A stretch of DNA of 64,000 bases from Didymella arachidicola (GCA_016630955.3 CM049987.1:558001-622000), one strand, 5' to 3'. Shown: positions 11,946 to 25,100, counted from the first letter of the stretch. Notes: a model not told the origin generated them from the letters alone. Translations and numbers: made by a program.

Positions 11946-13639
11946 CTACGCACCCTCAACCAACCCCTCATCCTCCATACTCCTCAGATTATCCGCGACT
12001 TTAAACTCCGCATCAGTCTTCGCCCTAACTTCCTCCACCGAAACCCCATCCGCGACCTCCGTCAGCGTCAACCCGCCCTTCACCCTGTCGACCTCAAACA
12101 CACAAAGATCCGTGATAATAGTGCTAACGCACCTAGCGCCCGTAAGCGGAAGCTTACACTCTTGGACAATCTTGCTGCTCCCGTCCTTGGCGACGTGCTC
12201 GGTGGCGACTACGACCTTGGTCTGCTCGGGGTTGGACACGAGATCCATAGCGCCGCCCATGCCCTTGAAGACCTTGCCGGGGACCATGTAGTTGGCGAGG
12301 TCGCCGGAGGCGGAGACCTGGAGCGCGCCGAGGATACTGACGTCGACGTGGCCGCCGCGGATCATGCCGAAGGATTCTGCGCTGTCGAAGGTGGATGCGC
12401 CGGGGAGGAGGGTGACGGTTTGTTTGCCTGCGTTGACAATGTCGGCGTCGAGTTCGGATTCGGTGGGGTGCGGGCCCATGCCCAGAATCCCGTTTTCGCT
12501 TTGCAGCCAGACTTTGACGCCGGGGGGGACGTATGTGGCTGCGTCGGTGGGGATGCCGACGCCTAGGTTGACGTAGTAGCCTTGTTTGAGCTCTTTGGCT
12601 GCGCGCTTGGCGATGCGTGCGCGGTGCCCGCCTGCAGGCTTGCTGGAGGATGAGGGATCGCGCAGCTTTTTGATTTCGATGCGGCTGGGGACGGTGGCGG
12701 GGACGATGCGGTCGACGAAGATTCCAGGGAGGTCGATTTCGTTGGCGTCGAAAGTACCGATTGGGACAATGTGTTCGGCTTCGACGATGGTGAGACGAGC
12801 GGCTTTGGCCATGATGGGTCCAAAGGCTTTCGTTGTGTACCTGGATATCTGATTAGATGGTGTGTCTAGGGGAACTGGTAACATCCTCACCTGAAGACAC
12901 AATTGCCCGCCTCGTCAACCTTGTGCGCTCTGATGATCGCTACGTCGCCGTGCAAAGCAGTCTCCATCAAGAACTTCTTGCCATTGAACTCGCGCACCTC
13001 TCGCGGTGTGCCGTACCCGATGGCTTTGCCCTTTTGGTCGAACCGCGCGGGAATCTGGCCATCCTGCAGTAATGTGTTGACAGCTGTGGGAGTGTAGAAG
13101 GCAGGAATTCCAGCACCAGCCGACCTGATGCGCTCAGCCAGTGTGCCCTGTGGGCAAAGCTCAATCTCAATGCCACCGCTCAGATACTGCTTTTCGAGCG
13201 CCTTGTTGTTGCCCAAGAAACTGATGATCAGCTTGTTTACTTGTCCACTCTGGGTGAGCAGCGCAAGTCCACCAACGCCCTCAATACCGGCATTGTTGGA
13301 CACGGCCGTCAACGAATTCAGCGAGTCTGTTCCGCGCCTCTGCAGCGCTTGGATAAGTGTTTCGGCTACACCACAGAGTCCGAAGCCGGCACTGAGAATC
13401 GTCGAGCCGGACTGCACGTCCGCAACAGCTTCATCGGCGCTATCAAACAGCTTCGATTTGGATCGATCAATTGATGGCGCCTTGTCTGCTACCGCGCTGA
13501 TGTTCCGTATTTGCTTTGTGAATCGCCAATGTGGTGGTGCTACGCGTGCAGCGCGCAATTGTGAAGGGACTGGGCGGCGTGCGCATAGCCGCGCTGGCAG
13601 AGCGGCAAGTAGCCGGTATGACGAAGGCAGGGCGTCCAT
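11946..13639 (-). CDS. Succinyl-CoA:3-ketoacid CoA transferase (SCOT), mitochondrial
   Basis: Two exons, 13639-12891 and 12840-11946, joined by a 50-nt intron with donor GTGAGG and acceptor CAG; 547 aa. The enzyme moves CoA from succinyl-CoA to acetoacetate or a related 3-oxoacid such as 3-oxoadipate, so the product can enter thiolysis. The N-terminal 50 residues are Arg/Ala-rich without acidic residues, a typical matrix targeting peptide. The alpha-subunit half (residues 60-300) has the GFGLCGVAE glycine motif and the beta half follows without a break, as in eukaryotic fused enzymes. The catalytic glutamate is E365 in the SENGILGMG motif. Length and domain order are normal. Acetoacetate against 3-oxoadipate cannot be decided from sequence. 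Its upstream neighbour on the same strand is a Zn2Cys6 regulator. Confidence 0.95.
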
Positions 13640-14105
13640 TGTGAGGTGCAGAGTGTGTGGATTGATTGCACGAGAAATTCAGACAACAGTACTATTTACG
13701 AGCCTCGCGGCTTCGGGCGAGAGCGGAAAGAATTGTTGATGCTAAGGTTCCACTCCAAAACAAGAGCCGTCGAGCGCGCAGCTCCTTTGGCAGCGTAATG
13801 ACGCCACTCCGGTTAAGAGCCTCGAGCAGCATCGGCGCCAGAAGAATGTCCGATGCACAGACAGCGACTCCGCGGCTGTGAGGGGCAGCCAAGAGCTTAG
13901 TCAGGCGATGGTCGGCAAAGCTCAGCCGCATCGAACTCCGACGCGCGTCGTGACCCGAGCTGTGCGCGGAGCAGCGAGCAAAAGAATGTCCGACGCTGAG
14001 TAGGCGTGCGTCCTTCGGCGGCTGTAGTCTTGCGGTCGGGCGGGCACGCCTTGAGGGGGAAGCTTTCAAATGCCTGAATTCGATCGCATCTTGTTCTTGG
14101 AGACA
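13640..14105. other. SCOT promoter region
   Basis: 466 bp between the regulator stop codon and the SCOT start, both on the minus strand. It should hold the SCOT promoter and the regulator's 3' UTR. I recognised no specific operator. Confidence 0.4.
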
Positions 14106-16452
14106 TCAGCGGAAGTTGAAGTCGGGCAGATTCATCATGTCGTTCCACATGTACGAGCTCTCGTCCCAGATATCGAGTTGAGGCGTTGCGAAGAAGTCGA
14201 GATTAGTCACGGCCTCATTGACCTCATTGTAAGACATAGCAGAAAACTCCAGCGGGTCTCCAAAGCCTGATATGGACTCTAGAGATGGGAACTGCTGAGT
14301 GCTGTCCGCTAGAGCCGGAGACATGGCAAGGCTGTGCTGTGAGGCTGGCAGTACATACGTCTGCGAAGCCGCTGCTGGTGCTTTCTCCAAGCTCGGTGCC
14401 TGTTTCACGAGGACGCGCAGAAACCGACCGTATACAACCGACGCCCCATTGCGGTGGCTGGGAGTGCTCCCGATGCGTTCCAGAACAGCGGCCGTCTCTT
14501 GTATGAGCTTGCGAACGCTAGGTGCGAGGTTCTGATTGCTACTTTTCGAGGCGGTTGGCGTGCTCAGGGCTAGAGCGATGCTTGCCGCAAAGCAGATCAT
14601 CGTTACGGTGTTGTTAGGCATTGACTTGAGGCGCGACTCGCCTTGTATGGCGGCCCGCATGACATTGAGAGCCGAGGATACAGCAGATGCGCGGAATGAA
14701 CGCTTCACCTCGGGCGGTGCGCTGGGGTGGTTCAGCAGCATGCTGTAGGTCGAGAGCCGAGTGTGCGTGACGAGAATCTCGACGTAGGGAGGTAGCGTTT
14801 TGTGCTCGAAATCTCCGATGACGGACGTCCATGTATGCAACCATTTATCAAAGAACTCATCAATTGCCCTTTCGATCTCGTGTGCAACTTGCAGGCCAAC
14901 ATCGATGACGCGGTAGCTGTCGCACCTCGCTCTAACATTGGCAAACAAATCATCCAGGTCCCTGCGAAGAGCTGCCATGGAGACCATTGGACCGTCTTGT
15001 AAATCTGAGTCGATGCCGGAAGGCCAGTAGTCGCAGTATTGGATGAGGGACGTCTTCGGGACGCAGTAGCTGCGGCCTCGAGCCAGACAGACGCCGCGTT
15101 CGAGAACGAACAGTGCAATCCACGTTCGCTCCCGACGACGCAACAATCTCTTACCCCAAGCTGAATCGGCGTCAACATCCTCGAGACCATCCATTTCCAG
15201 GGCCTTGCCAGCATCGAGACACTCCCCTCTCGGTATCTGCCTGACAAGGTCTGCCTTGAAAGTCGAAGATGGTGTAATCACCTTATCTAACGACAGGTCC
15301 AGGGCGATTGCCACGGCAGTCGAAAGATACAGGCTCGTATCATCGTCAGTAGCATGCTGTCCGGGAGGCATCCATGGTATGCTGACCATGAATGCCAAAA
15401 CGATTTCGACTGACCTAAACTTCTTGACGATTACTTGCTCCGCTAGGTACTTCCTATGGATGAGCAGACGCTTAGCGAGCGCGGCAGTTTCAGGTAAGAA
15501 AACCGCAGTGAAAGCGAGCAGGGTCGTGAAGAGGAACGATGAGCGATTGCGAACAAAGTCCATCGTGTGGATCATAGGATCAAGACCCCATCGGGTGTGC
15601 GCGAGCTTTTGGTGGAAACTGTCTCCATTAGTGCGTGTTTTACAGTAGGAAAGTACTGCACGTACTATGTGAGCAATGTCTCCGCCTCCTCTTTGGTCAC
15701 CAAGCCAATGTTGATGGGATCGTAACCAGCACCCTGGTCAAGGTTGGCTTTTATCGGTAAGAAGAATTGATGTACATCTAGAAAGGCGCTGTGCTCACTT
15801 CCGTTGACTTTGCTTCCGGGTGTCGGGACATGATGCTCCGGAGAGACGATGCGTAGATCAGATGCGCGGGCCAGAAGCTGGAGCGGGTTCTCGACGTCTT
15901 CGACCGCAAGCTGGTCGTCGCTGGAGCCCCCTGCATGACTTTCAGCATGCTGAAGAGCCGCAGGCGGCTTCATGTCTCTCGAATCAGACGCAAACGGATC
16001 ATTCATATTACCCAGTACCGGAGTTTGAATCGGAGGGGAGCTGTCGCCATTTTGCGCCTCGCCGAGTAGCTTCTGGAGTTGCTCTAGAGTCTGCTTGTGC
16101 GACGGTGCGTCAGACTTGCGCTTCTTGATGGCTTCTTCGATCTGGTAGATGGCCTTTTCGAGGCCGGAGCGTTTGCTGATGCCTGTTAACGCCGCATTCA
16201 AGTTCTTGTCATGGTACTCACTTCTTCACGCCTTTCTGCCTACCGATGTGGAACTCAGGGATCACACATTCGGTGCCAAGATGCGTGCATCGTTCGCAAT
16301 TTGGTGCTTCCTCCTCACGCCTGCACTTGATCTTCGACTTGCGGCAGTTGACTTGTGATCTTTATCAGCTCCCTTCGCAGTCTGTAACGGTGGTGAACAT
16401 GGAGGATGGACATGATGTACATACGACAGGCGGCTTGCTTGTTATTGTTCAT
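14106..16452 (-). CDS. Zn2Cys6 transcription factor next to SCOT
   Basis: Four exons: 16452-16425, 16351-16222, 16175-15666 and 15618-14106 (introns 73, 46 and 47 nt), 726 aa. The first exon is only 28 nt and ends inside the codon after the first zinc cysteine, so the DNA-binding domain appears only after splicing: Cys 9, 12, 19, 28, 31 and 38, spacing C-X2-C-X6-C-X8-C-X2-C-X6-C. It continues into the linker GRQKGVKNKRSGLEKAIYQ and a short coiled coil, where joining at ATCAG restores the family sequence. The fungal-specific regulatory domain (LLTYFHQKLAHTRWGLDPM onward) covers the middle; the C-terminus is acidic and aromatic (MWNDMMNLPDF), a likely activation domain. It should act in the nucleus. 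Position suggests control of SCOT; that is inference. Confidence 0.9.
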
Positions 16453-17280
16453 GCCTTGGAAAGAGTATGACTACCCCGATCTATCGACATGCGACGTTTT
16501 GAGTGGAGAACGTCGACTGCTCTCTACGCCCACTAATTGGCTAGTGTTGGTGTTGTGCAACTCGAAGCCGCCGCAGGCGACGAAGCCGAAATCTAGGGTT
16601 TGCTCCTGGGTACGCAGACTTGGGACTCGATCTGGGCTAGTGTGCAGTCCTCAGAGGGTGTCAGTGTTCATGCCTCAGCATACTGAGTCAATGGACGGTT
16701 GCAAGTTGGACCACCGACCGTCTCTCCCGAGGTCTGCTCACGAGTCTTGTTCCGCAGGCGCTAGTGAGCGAGACCCTGCCGCTAGCAGCGGCCACGAGCG
16801 AACAACCCTGCACAGCAGGCATGTTCGTCCATGACATGTCCGGATGACAAAAACTGGATAACGAACGTTATCTGTGGTCCTATTCAGAGCTAAATAGCAC
16901 ACTTAGACTAAAGGGGCATAATGATTCGCGTGATAGACCCTTAAGAGCTTAGCGCAAGAGCAAAGAAGTAGATCACGCGACAATTAGTACACAGTCACGT
17001 GGCTCTTCCTCGCGTAAGGTACCTAGGAAATGCCAAGGTGACAGCCTATCAGGACGGACAATTACTATGGGATCTGTCCGTCCAGTCCTTTATCATCCTT
17101 TTTAGAAAAAACCGTCATTTATAACACCCCTGCTGCACAGCTGCCCGACAAGGCCAAACTGATCGCAGATGGAAGCTTTGTGAAAGATGATGAATAGCTA
17201 TGGTATCGAGGCTACAAAATACGCGCAAAATGTCCAACGCATCGCCCAAAGTACATGACGAGTATACCAATGGACCTGGT
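16453..17280. other. Intergenic with two short perfect inverted repeats
   Basis: Lies between the 5' end of the Zn2Cys6 gene and the 3' end of the thioesterase. It holds GATAACG-AA-CGTTATC at 16857-16872 and GGACGGACA-(14 nt)-TGTCCGTCC at 17052-17083. Either could be a dimeric regulator site or a relic of a small inverted-repeat element; neither has flanking duplications I can recognise. Confidence 0.4.
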
Positions 17281-18456
17281 CTACAGCTTGGGAGTGCTGT
17301 CCTGTTTCAGTCGCACCAGTCCCTGTCATGGATTAGTTTGCGAGGTCAAAATGGGTTCGATTGGGGATGACATACCTCCTGTACGCAGCTGGCAACCAGC
17401 TTGCCGTTGCGGGTATATATCCTCTGGAACACCAGACCACGGCCGTCTCCGGCCCAGGTGGTCTCCATCTCTGTGAAGAGCCACTCGTCTGCCCTGAAAT
17501 CACGAGGGTTGTGGAAGTAGATGGTGTGGTCGAGGCTGACCATCATGCCAATCTCTGGTGTGTCGTCCTTCTTCAGCTTCTCGCCGTTGCGTGCTCTCTG
17601 GATGCGCTTGATGTCTGCTTCGTCCAGGTACTTCTGGCGCTTCAACTCGGCGTCATCCATGGCCAGCAGCTTTTTGAGGACGTCCTCGTCGATAGTGGAC
17701 TTTGCATTGCTCTTGCGTTGTGTGGAGTAACGCCATAGCTTGTGGACGCGAGCGATGGTGCCGATGAAGTAGCTGTCTGACATGTAGGCGATAGCGGAGA
17801 GGTGAGCTTCGTGTCCGCCCTCGGGCGAGATGGTGCCGCGGGCTTTCATCCACTGCCTGCACTTCTTGGTGTGAGGGAACGGAGAGTTGTCTGCTGGCGT
17901 TAGCTTGCTGCACAGTGCGCCGTGTGCCTGCACAAGTACCATTCTCAATCGGTAGGCGTTGGCTCTGGAACGGGCCCTTGTCACCACCGTCGGTGTCCAG
18001 ATCATCCATGCCGTCCTCTGGGTCTGGCACGTCCGGCATGGGGTATGTGTGCTTGACCAGCTTCTCCCCTCCGCTGTTCTGGCGCACGAAGGACATGGTG
18101 GTTGTGAAGATGACCTTTCCTCGTTGCCGCGCCTGCACAGTTCTTGTCGCAAACGACTTGCCAGAGCGGACTCGCTCGACATGGTATATGATGGGTATCT
18201 CGGCGTTGCCAGCAAGCACAAAGTAGCAGTGCATCGAGTGCACAGTGAAGTCGTTTGGTATTGTCTTTTGGGCTGCAGCCAGGGTCTGCGCAATAGCCGC
18301 GCCGCCAAAGATGCCTCTGGCACCTGGCGGATGCCACATAGGGCGCGTGTTGGTGAACAGATCAGGGTCGATGTCGGTCAGCTCGGTCAGCTCGAGGACA
18401 TTCTCGATCTGTGACTGGCCCTCCTTGTCGGGCGGAGGGCGGATGAGGGTCGCCAT
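17281..18456 (-). CDS. Acyl-CoA thioesterase II (TesB/ACOT8-like), probably peroxisomal
   Basis: Three exons: 18456-17940, 17890-17376 and 17322-17281 (introns 49 and 53 nt), 357 aa. It hydrolyses acyl-CoA to free acid and CoA. Two hot-dog domains are visible: the N-terminal WHPPGARGIFGGAAIAQ helix region and the C-terminal SLDHTIYFH strand. The TesB-type active-site residues are present: Asp in SLDHT, Thr in METTWAG and Gln in SCVQEG. The last exon is only 42 nt and adds GLVRLKQDSTPKL; reading through the donor instead gives an unrelated tail. The C-terminal tripeptide PKL is a weak variant of the peroxisomal SKL signal. A lysine-rich insert of about 55 residues separates the two domains. 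It is divergent from the DIP2-like gene, sharing a 660-bp intergenic region. Confidence 0.9.
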
Positions 18457-19119
18457 GGCTGTGGAGGATGTGGATGTGAGAAGGGAGTGTGGGTTGGTAG
18501 CGGCCAGGCTGCAACAAGAAAGTCAAGCTGTAGGCATGTGCAATGGTCTGTCAACACGGTGCACGCTCGGGGATTGTCTCTCGAGCCGAGGCACTGGAGA
18601 TGGCTGCACCCAAACGGACACGCTGCCGCGAAACAGCCGGCATGACGGCAACACGTGGAACAGGATGATGGTGTGGAGATGTCATGAACCGTCAGACTAT
18701 CGTAGTAGCAGACGTCCCCAGGCCTTGCGCATGCAAGGTCACGGTTGTAGACTTGTAGGGCAGGGCAGACGCAGGCACGTACCGTGGTAGGGCGGCCGAC
18801 TTCCTGATGGGTCGCGGCAAGCGGCTGCGCGCTCGATCCGGCAGCGAGCGAGTCGGGTTAAGCTGTTTCAGGGCCTGGGATGACGTCCTCGGGCACCGCT
18901 TGGTTCGCTGGACGGCAGCGTCCCTGAATTGCATCAGCCCAATGTGCGCGCGCAGCACTGCGGACATCCGGGAGGCACACTTCATTGCACACGACCAGCC
19001 CCGCCATCGACCGCGGCCGCTGTGATCAGCCAGGGACAAAGACCCCGCGACGTGCCGCTTGTGATGTCGCGCGCGCCCGCGACCGGATCCACTGCTCCAC
19101 GACGCTGAGAGCGCGCACC
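18457..19119. promoter_or_regulatory. Shared divergent promoter region
   Basis: 663 bp between the start codons of the thioesterase (minus) and the DIP2-like gene (plus). A TGACGTCC half/near-palindrome (CRE-like) lies near 18880. No TATA box is obvious. The regulatory role is inferred from gene orientation only. Confidence 0.45.
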
Positions 19120-22100
19120 ATGGCGGACACGCACCCCGAGCTCGCGGCGAAGCTCCAGGAGCTGGACCACGAGCTGGAAGAGGGCGACATTACGCAGAAA
19201 GGGTGCGTCGGATGCGTCCCTCGGCCGCTGCCTCTGCCTCTGCCTATGCGCTGACGACCCGCACAGCTACGAGAAGCGCAGGACCGTCCTCCTGTCGCAG
19301 TACCTGGGCCCCGAGCACACGGCGCAGCTGCAGCACGACCTGCGCCAGAGCCCCCCGCCGAGCGAGCGCTCCACCTCGCGCGCCGCCTCGCTCGCTGCCC
19401 TCTCCGGCCCCCAGGGCCCGCCCTTGGACCCCCGCGCCAGCATCGCCTCGTCCACCTTCGAATATGCGCCCTCGGCCACGACCGTGGGCGCCAACACCCA
19501 GTACATGGCCTACCCGCCCAGCCAGGTCGGCCGCTTCCAGGAAAAGCAGCTGGGCCTGCGCACAAACTCGCTGCAGCGCGCCCCCTCGCAGGGCAGCGAG
19601 ATGTTCATCCCGCGCCCACAGACGCCCGAGTACAACTACTCGCGCGAGGGCACCATGATGGGCTCCAACTACGCCTTCAACCCGGACACCGCGCCGCAGG
19701 GCTACGACGGAGGCTACGGCTCGCCGGGCGGGGGCGACGCGAGTCGAAGGAGCACCATGCTCGACGTGAACCAGGGCTACTTCTCCGACTTCACCGGCCA
19801 GCAGATGCAGGACCAGCCTGATGCCTACGGCGGTCCCAACCGCTACTCGTCCGGCGACGCCTTCTCTCCGACCGCGGCCATTCCACCGCCCATGATGAAC
19901 CCCAGCGACCTGCCCCACGGCGCCGTCATCCAGACCATGATGCCCCTCGAGCCGCGAGACCTGCCCTTTGACGTCTACGATCCCCACAACCCGAACATCC
20001 AGATGGCCAAGTTCGACAACATCGGCGCTGTGCTGCGCCACCGGGGACGCACACAGCCACGCCAGACTGCCTTCTGGGTCCTCGACTCCAAAGGCAAGGA
20101 GACGGCGTCCATATCGTGGGAGAAGGTCGCCAGTCGTGCTGAAAAGGTCGCCAAAGTCATCAGAGACAAGAGCAATCTGTACCGAGGCGACAGGGTGGCT
20201 TTGGTCTACAGAGACACCGAGATCATCGAGTTCGTCGTTGCTCTGCTGGGCTGCTTCATCGCTGGCGTCGTCGCAGTGCCCATCAACAGCGTAGACGACT
20301 ACCAGAAACTCATCCTTCTTCTGACGACGACCCAGGCGCATCTGGCTCTGACCACCGACAACAACCTGAAGGCTTTCCACCGCGACATCAGCCAGAACCG
20401 CCTCAAGTGGCCCAGTGGCGTCGAGTGGTGGAAGACGAACGAATTTGGCAGCCATCACCCTAAGAAGCACGATGATACACCAGCCTTGCAGGTCCCAGAG
20501 GTTGCTTACATCGAGTTTTCACGCGCCCCAACTGGCGATCTCCGAGGTGTCGTTCTCAGCCATCGCACCATCATGCATCAAATGGCCTGCGTCAGCGCCA
20601 TCGTCTCCACCATACCCACAGGGCGAGAAACCTCAGACACCTTCAGCGGCCATCTGCGAGATCAAAACGGCAAGTTCATCGCACCACCGCCGCGCTCCTC
20701 GCCCACCGAGGTCATTCTTAGCTATCTCGATCCTCGCGAAAGCGCGGGCATGATCCTGGGTGTCTTGTATGCCGTTTACGGTGGACACACCACAGTTTGG
20801 CTGGAGCCCCCTACCATGGAAACCCCCGGTCTTTACGCACATCTCATCACAAAGTACAAGGCAAGTATTCTTATTGCAGACTATCCAGGTCTGAAGCGTG
20901 CTGCATACAACTACCAACAGGATCCCATGGCCACGCGGAACTATAAGAAGAACGCGGACCCCAACTTTGGATCCGTCAAAATCTGTCTCATCGATACCCT
21001 TACCATAGACTGCGAGTTTCACGACATCCTGGGCGATCGTTGGTTCAGACCTCTGCGAAACCCGCGCGGGCGAGAGCTGATTGCACCCATGCTTTGCTTG
21101 CCCGAACACGGTGGTATGATCGTTTCTGTTCGCGATTGGTTGGGCGGTGAGGAACGCATGGGCTGTCCTCTAAGTATAGAGGAGGAAGACGAAGAAGATT
21201 CCGCCAAGGAATTGGAGAACAACACCAACGGCTACTCGAGTCTGATCGGCGGCGGTACGACCAACAAAAAATCGAAGCAGAAGAAGAGTCGAAACGAGCT
21301 ACTGGAGATTCTGCTGGACAAGGAAGCGCTCAAAATGAACGAGATCGTCGTCATCGCTATTGGTGAAGAAGCCAGCAAGCGCGCGAATGAGCCCGGCACT
21401 ATGAGGGTTGGCGCTTTCGGATACCCTATTCCAGATGCAACACTTGCTGTTGTCGACCCCGAGACAAGTTTGCTCTGCTCTCCATATAGCGTGGGAGAGA
21501 TTTGGGTGGACTCGCCATCTCTCTCCGGAGGCTTCTGGCAATTGCAGAAGCACACCGAGACAATCTTCCACGCCCGACCGTATCGATTCGTGGAGGGCAG
21601 CCCAACGCCACAGTTGCTGGAACTCGAGTTCCTCCGCACAGGACTTCTCGGATGCGTCGTGGAAGGCAAGATCTTTGTGCTTGGCTTATACGAAGACAGG
21701 ATCCGTCAGAGGGTCGAATGGGTCGAACACGGTCAGCTAGAAACCGAGCATCGATACTTCTTTGTGCAGCATCTGGTCACAACCATCATGAAGTCTGTGC
21801 CCAAGATCTACGACTGGTAAGCTCATCAACTCTTTACAGTCACCAGCGCTAACGCAGTACAGCTCGGCCTTTGACTCCTACGTCAATGGCGAGTACCTGC
21901 CCATCATTTTGATCGAAACACAAGCCGCCTCGACCGCGCCGACGAACCCTGGCGGACCGCCCCAACAGCTTGATGTACCCTTCTTGGACTCACTATCGGA
22001 ACGCTGCATGGAAGTGCTGTATCAAGAACACCACCTGAGAGTTTACTGTGTCATGATCACAGCACCCAACACTCTACCTCGTGTTATGAAGAACGGCAGG

Positions 22101-25100
22101 CGGGAGATTGGTAACATGCTTTGCCGCCGGGAGTTCGATAACGGCTCGCTGCCATGCGTCCACGTCAAGTTTGGCGTTGAGCGGTCCGTGCAGAACATTG
22201 CTCTTGGTGATGATCCTGCTGGAGGAATGTGGTCGTTCGAGGCTTCCATGGCTCGACAACAATATCTGATGCTGCAAGACAAGCAGTACTCCGGAGTCGA
22301 CCACCGTGAAGTTGTCATCGATGACCGTACGTCGACGCCACTCAATCAATTCTCCAACATTCACGACCTCGTGCAATGGCGAGTATCACGTCAAGCAGAG
22401 GAACTTGCCTACTGCACCATTGATGGCAGGGGTAAAGAGGGCAAGGGCGTCAACTGGAAGAAATTCGACCAGAAGGTCGCCAGTGTCGCCATGTACCTAA
22501 AGAACAAGGTCAAGGTCACGGCTGGCGACCATCTTCTGCTGATGTACACCCACTCGGAAGACTTTGTGTATGCCGTGCACGCCTGCTTCGTACTAGGCGC
22601 CGTAGCCATTCCAATGGCACCCATCGATCAGAACAGGCTGAACGAGGATGCGCCTGCTCTGCTGCACATCGTTGCGGACTTTAAAATCAAGGCCATCTTA
22701 GTTAACGTCGATGTCGACCATCTCATGAAGGTCAAGCAGGTCTCACAGCATCTCAAGCAGTCTGCCGCCATTCTCAAGGTCAACATACCGCATGCCTACA
22801 ACACCACCAAACCACCTAAGCAGTCGAGTGGGTGTCGTGATCTGGGCCTGACCATTAGGCCTGCTTGGGTCCAGGACGGATACCCTGTTCTTGTATGGAC
22901 GTACTGGACACCAGATCAACGACGCATTGCTGTGCAGCTTGGACACAGCAACATAATGGCTCTCTGCAAAGTTCAGAAAGAGACCTGTCAAATGACAAGC
23001 ACACGGCCAGTCTTGGGCTGCGTACGAAGTACCATTGGTCTCGGCTTCATACACACCTGCATCATGGGTATCTTCCTGGCAGCACCGACATACCTCGTGT
23101 CGCCAGTCGACTTTGCGCAAAATCCGAACCTGCTCTTCCAGACCATGTCCAGATACAAGATCAAGGACGCATATGCTACAAGCCAGATGTTGGACCACGC
23201 CATAGCACGGGGGGCTGGAAAGACAATGCACCTTCACGAATTGAAGAATCTCATGATCGCCACCGATGGTCGACCTCGTGTGGACGTTTGTAAGTATCGA
23301 CAATCACCTGGTTTGAATATACGCTAACTTGTGATAGACCAACGCTGTCGTGTACACTTCGCTCCCGGTAATCTCGACCGCACTGCCATCAACACAGTCT
23401 ATTCCCACGTTCTCAACCCTATGATCGCATCACGATCGTACATGTGCATTGAGCCCATCGAGCTGCACCTCGATGTCAATGCGTTACGGCGCGGTCTGAT
23501 CATGCCCGTCGACCCTGATGTCGAGTCAAATGCGCTACAAGTTCAAGATTCTGGCATGGTACCAGTGAGCACGCAAATCAGCATCGTCAATCCAGAGACC
23601 AACCAGCTCTGCCTAGTTGGCGAGTATGGTGAGATCTGGGTGCAATCTGAAGCCAACGCACACAGCTTCTATGGTTCCAAAGAGCGGCTTGATGCAGAAA
23701 GATTCAACGGGAGGACTCTTGACGGAGATCCAAACGTCAGATATGTGCGCACCGGAGATCTTGGTTTCTTGCATAACGTCACAAGGCCTATCGGTCCTGG
23801 TGGCGCACCTGTCGACATGCAAGTTCTCTTCGTACTTGGCAGCATCGGAGATACTTTCGACGTCAACGGTTTGAACCACTTCAGCATGGACATCGAGTCA
23901 TCAGTTGAACGTTGCCACCGCAACATCATCCCACAAGGCTGTGCCGTCTTCCAGGCAGGAGGCCTAGTCGTGGTTGTTGTGGAGATCTTCCGCCGCAACT
24001 TCCTTGCGTCTATGGTGCCTGTCATTGTCAACGCGATACTGAACGAGCACCAGCTTGTCATCGACATTGTCGCGTTTGTGCAAAAGGGCGACTTCCACCG
24101 TTCGCGTCTCGGCGAGAAGCAGCGAGGCAAAATCCTCGCGGGTTGGGTCACACGCAAGATGCGTACCATTGCTCAATACAGCATTCGAGACCCTAATGGC
24201 TCTGACGTACAAATGATCAGCGAGGAGCCCGTCGGTAGAGCAAGCACGTCGACCTTCATGCGCGGTCCTGCCAGTACCAAGGGCTCTCAACGCGCAAGCA
24301 GCACCCTCGGCATGACCGCGCAAGCACAGCTGAATAGCATGCACCTCTCGCATCGGGCTTCGATGCAAGACCTTTCCGCCCAGCAGCAGCCACAATACGC
24401 ACCTGGGCAAGTGGTCTCAAACCAGGATGCCTACGCCCCGCAACAAAGCCTCACCGAGCTCGAAAACCGCACACACTCCCTCTCCTTAGACCCGAACCAC
24501 CCCGGCCTTGCCCTCGCAGACCCAAACGAACGCACCCCCACCGACGCCCGCCGGGACTTCCTCCCAACACCGACCCAGCACAACACCATGAAAGACTATT
24601 CGCCCGTCGACCCGGCGCGCGCTGGCGTGTTCGACAGCCCTGTCGATGGGCACGGGCAGCTGCAGGGCCAAAATCAATACCCGCCGCAACATCAAGAGCC
24701 CCATCAACCCGAGGCCTACCAGCACGACGCATACCAGCGCGAGACATACCAACCCGGGCCCTACCAGCCCGAGACCTATCACCCTGCGGCATACGAGCCG
24801 CAAGACCCGCCCCCTATTCCCTCAATCCTGCGCGTCGGCAGCGCAAAACCAGACGAACCCGCGCCGTACCAGTACGCGCCCACGCAGTACCAGCAGTACC
24901 AACCGCACACCGAGCACCACCAGCAACAGCCGCAGTGGGGGCTGCAGGTCAACAACCCCGCCCCGGACCTGACGCGCACGTATTCCAGCGAAGACGAGCC
25001 GCCACGGGGCGGACTCAGGGTCGCGAATCGAGACTCGACGGCGAGTAATGATAGTTGGACTCGGGACGCGCTGGCGCAGATGGATTACGCGGGGGCGGGG

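Noticed and set aside
12162..12566. 134-aa plus-strand frame inside SCOT
   Set aside because: Gly/Asp/Val-rich antisense shadow of a conserved enzyme.
19244..20470. 408-aa minus-strand frame opposite the DIP2-like gene
   Set aside because: Antisense shadow caused by high third-position GC; the plus frame carries the conserved domains.
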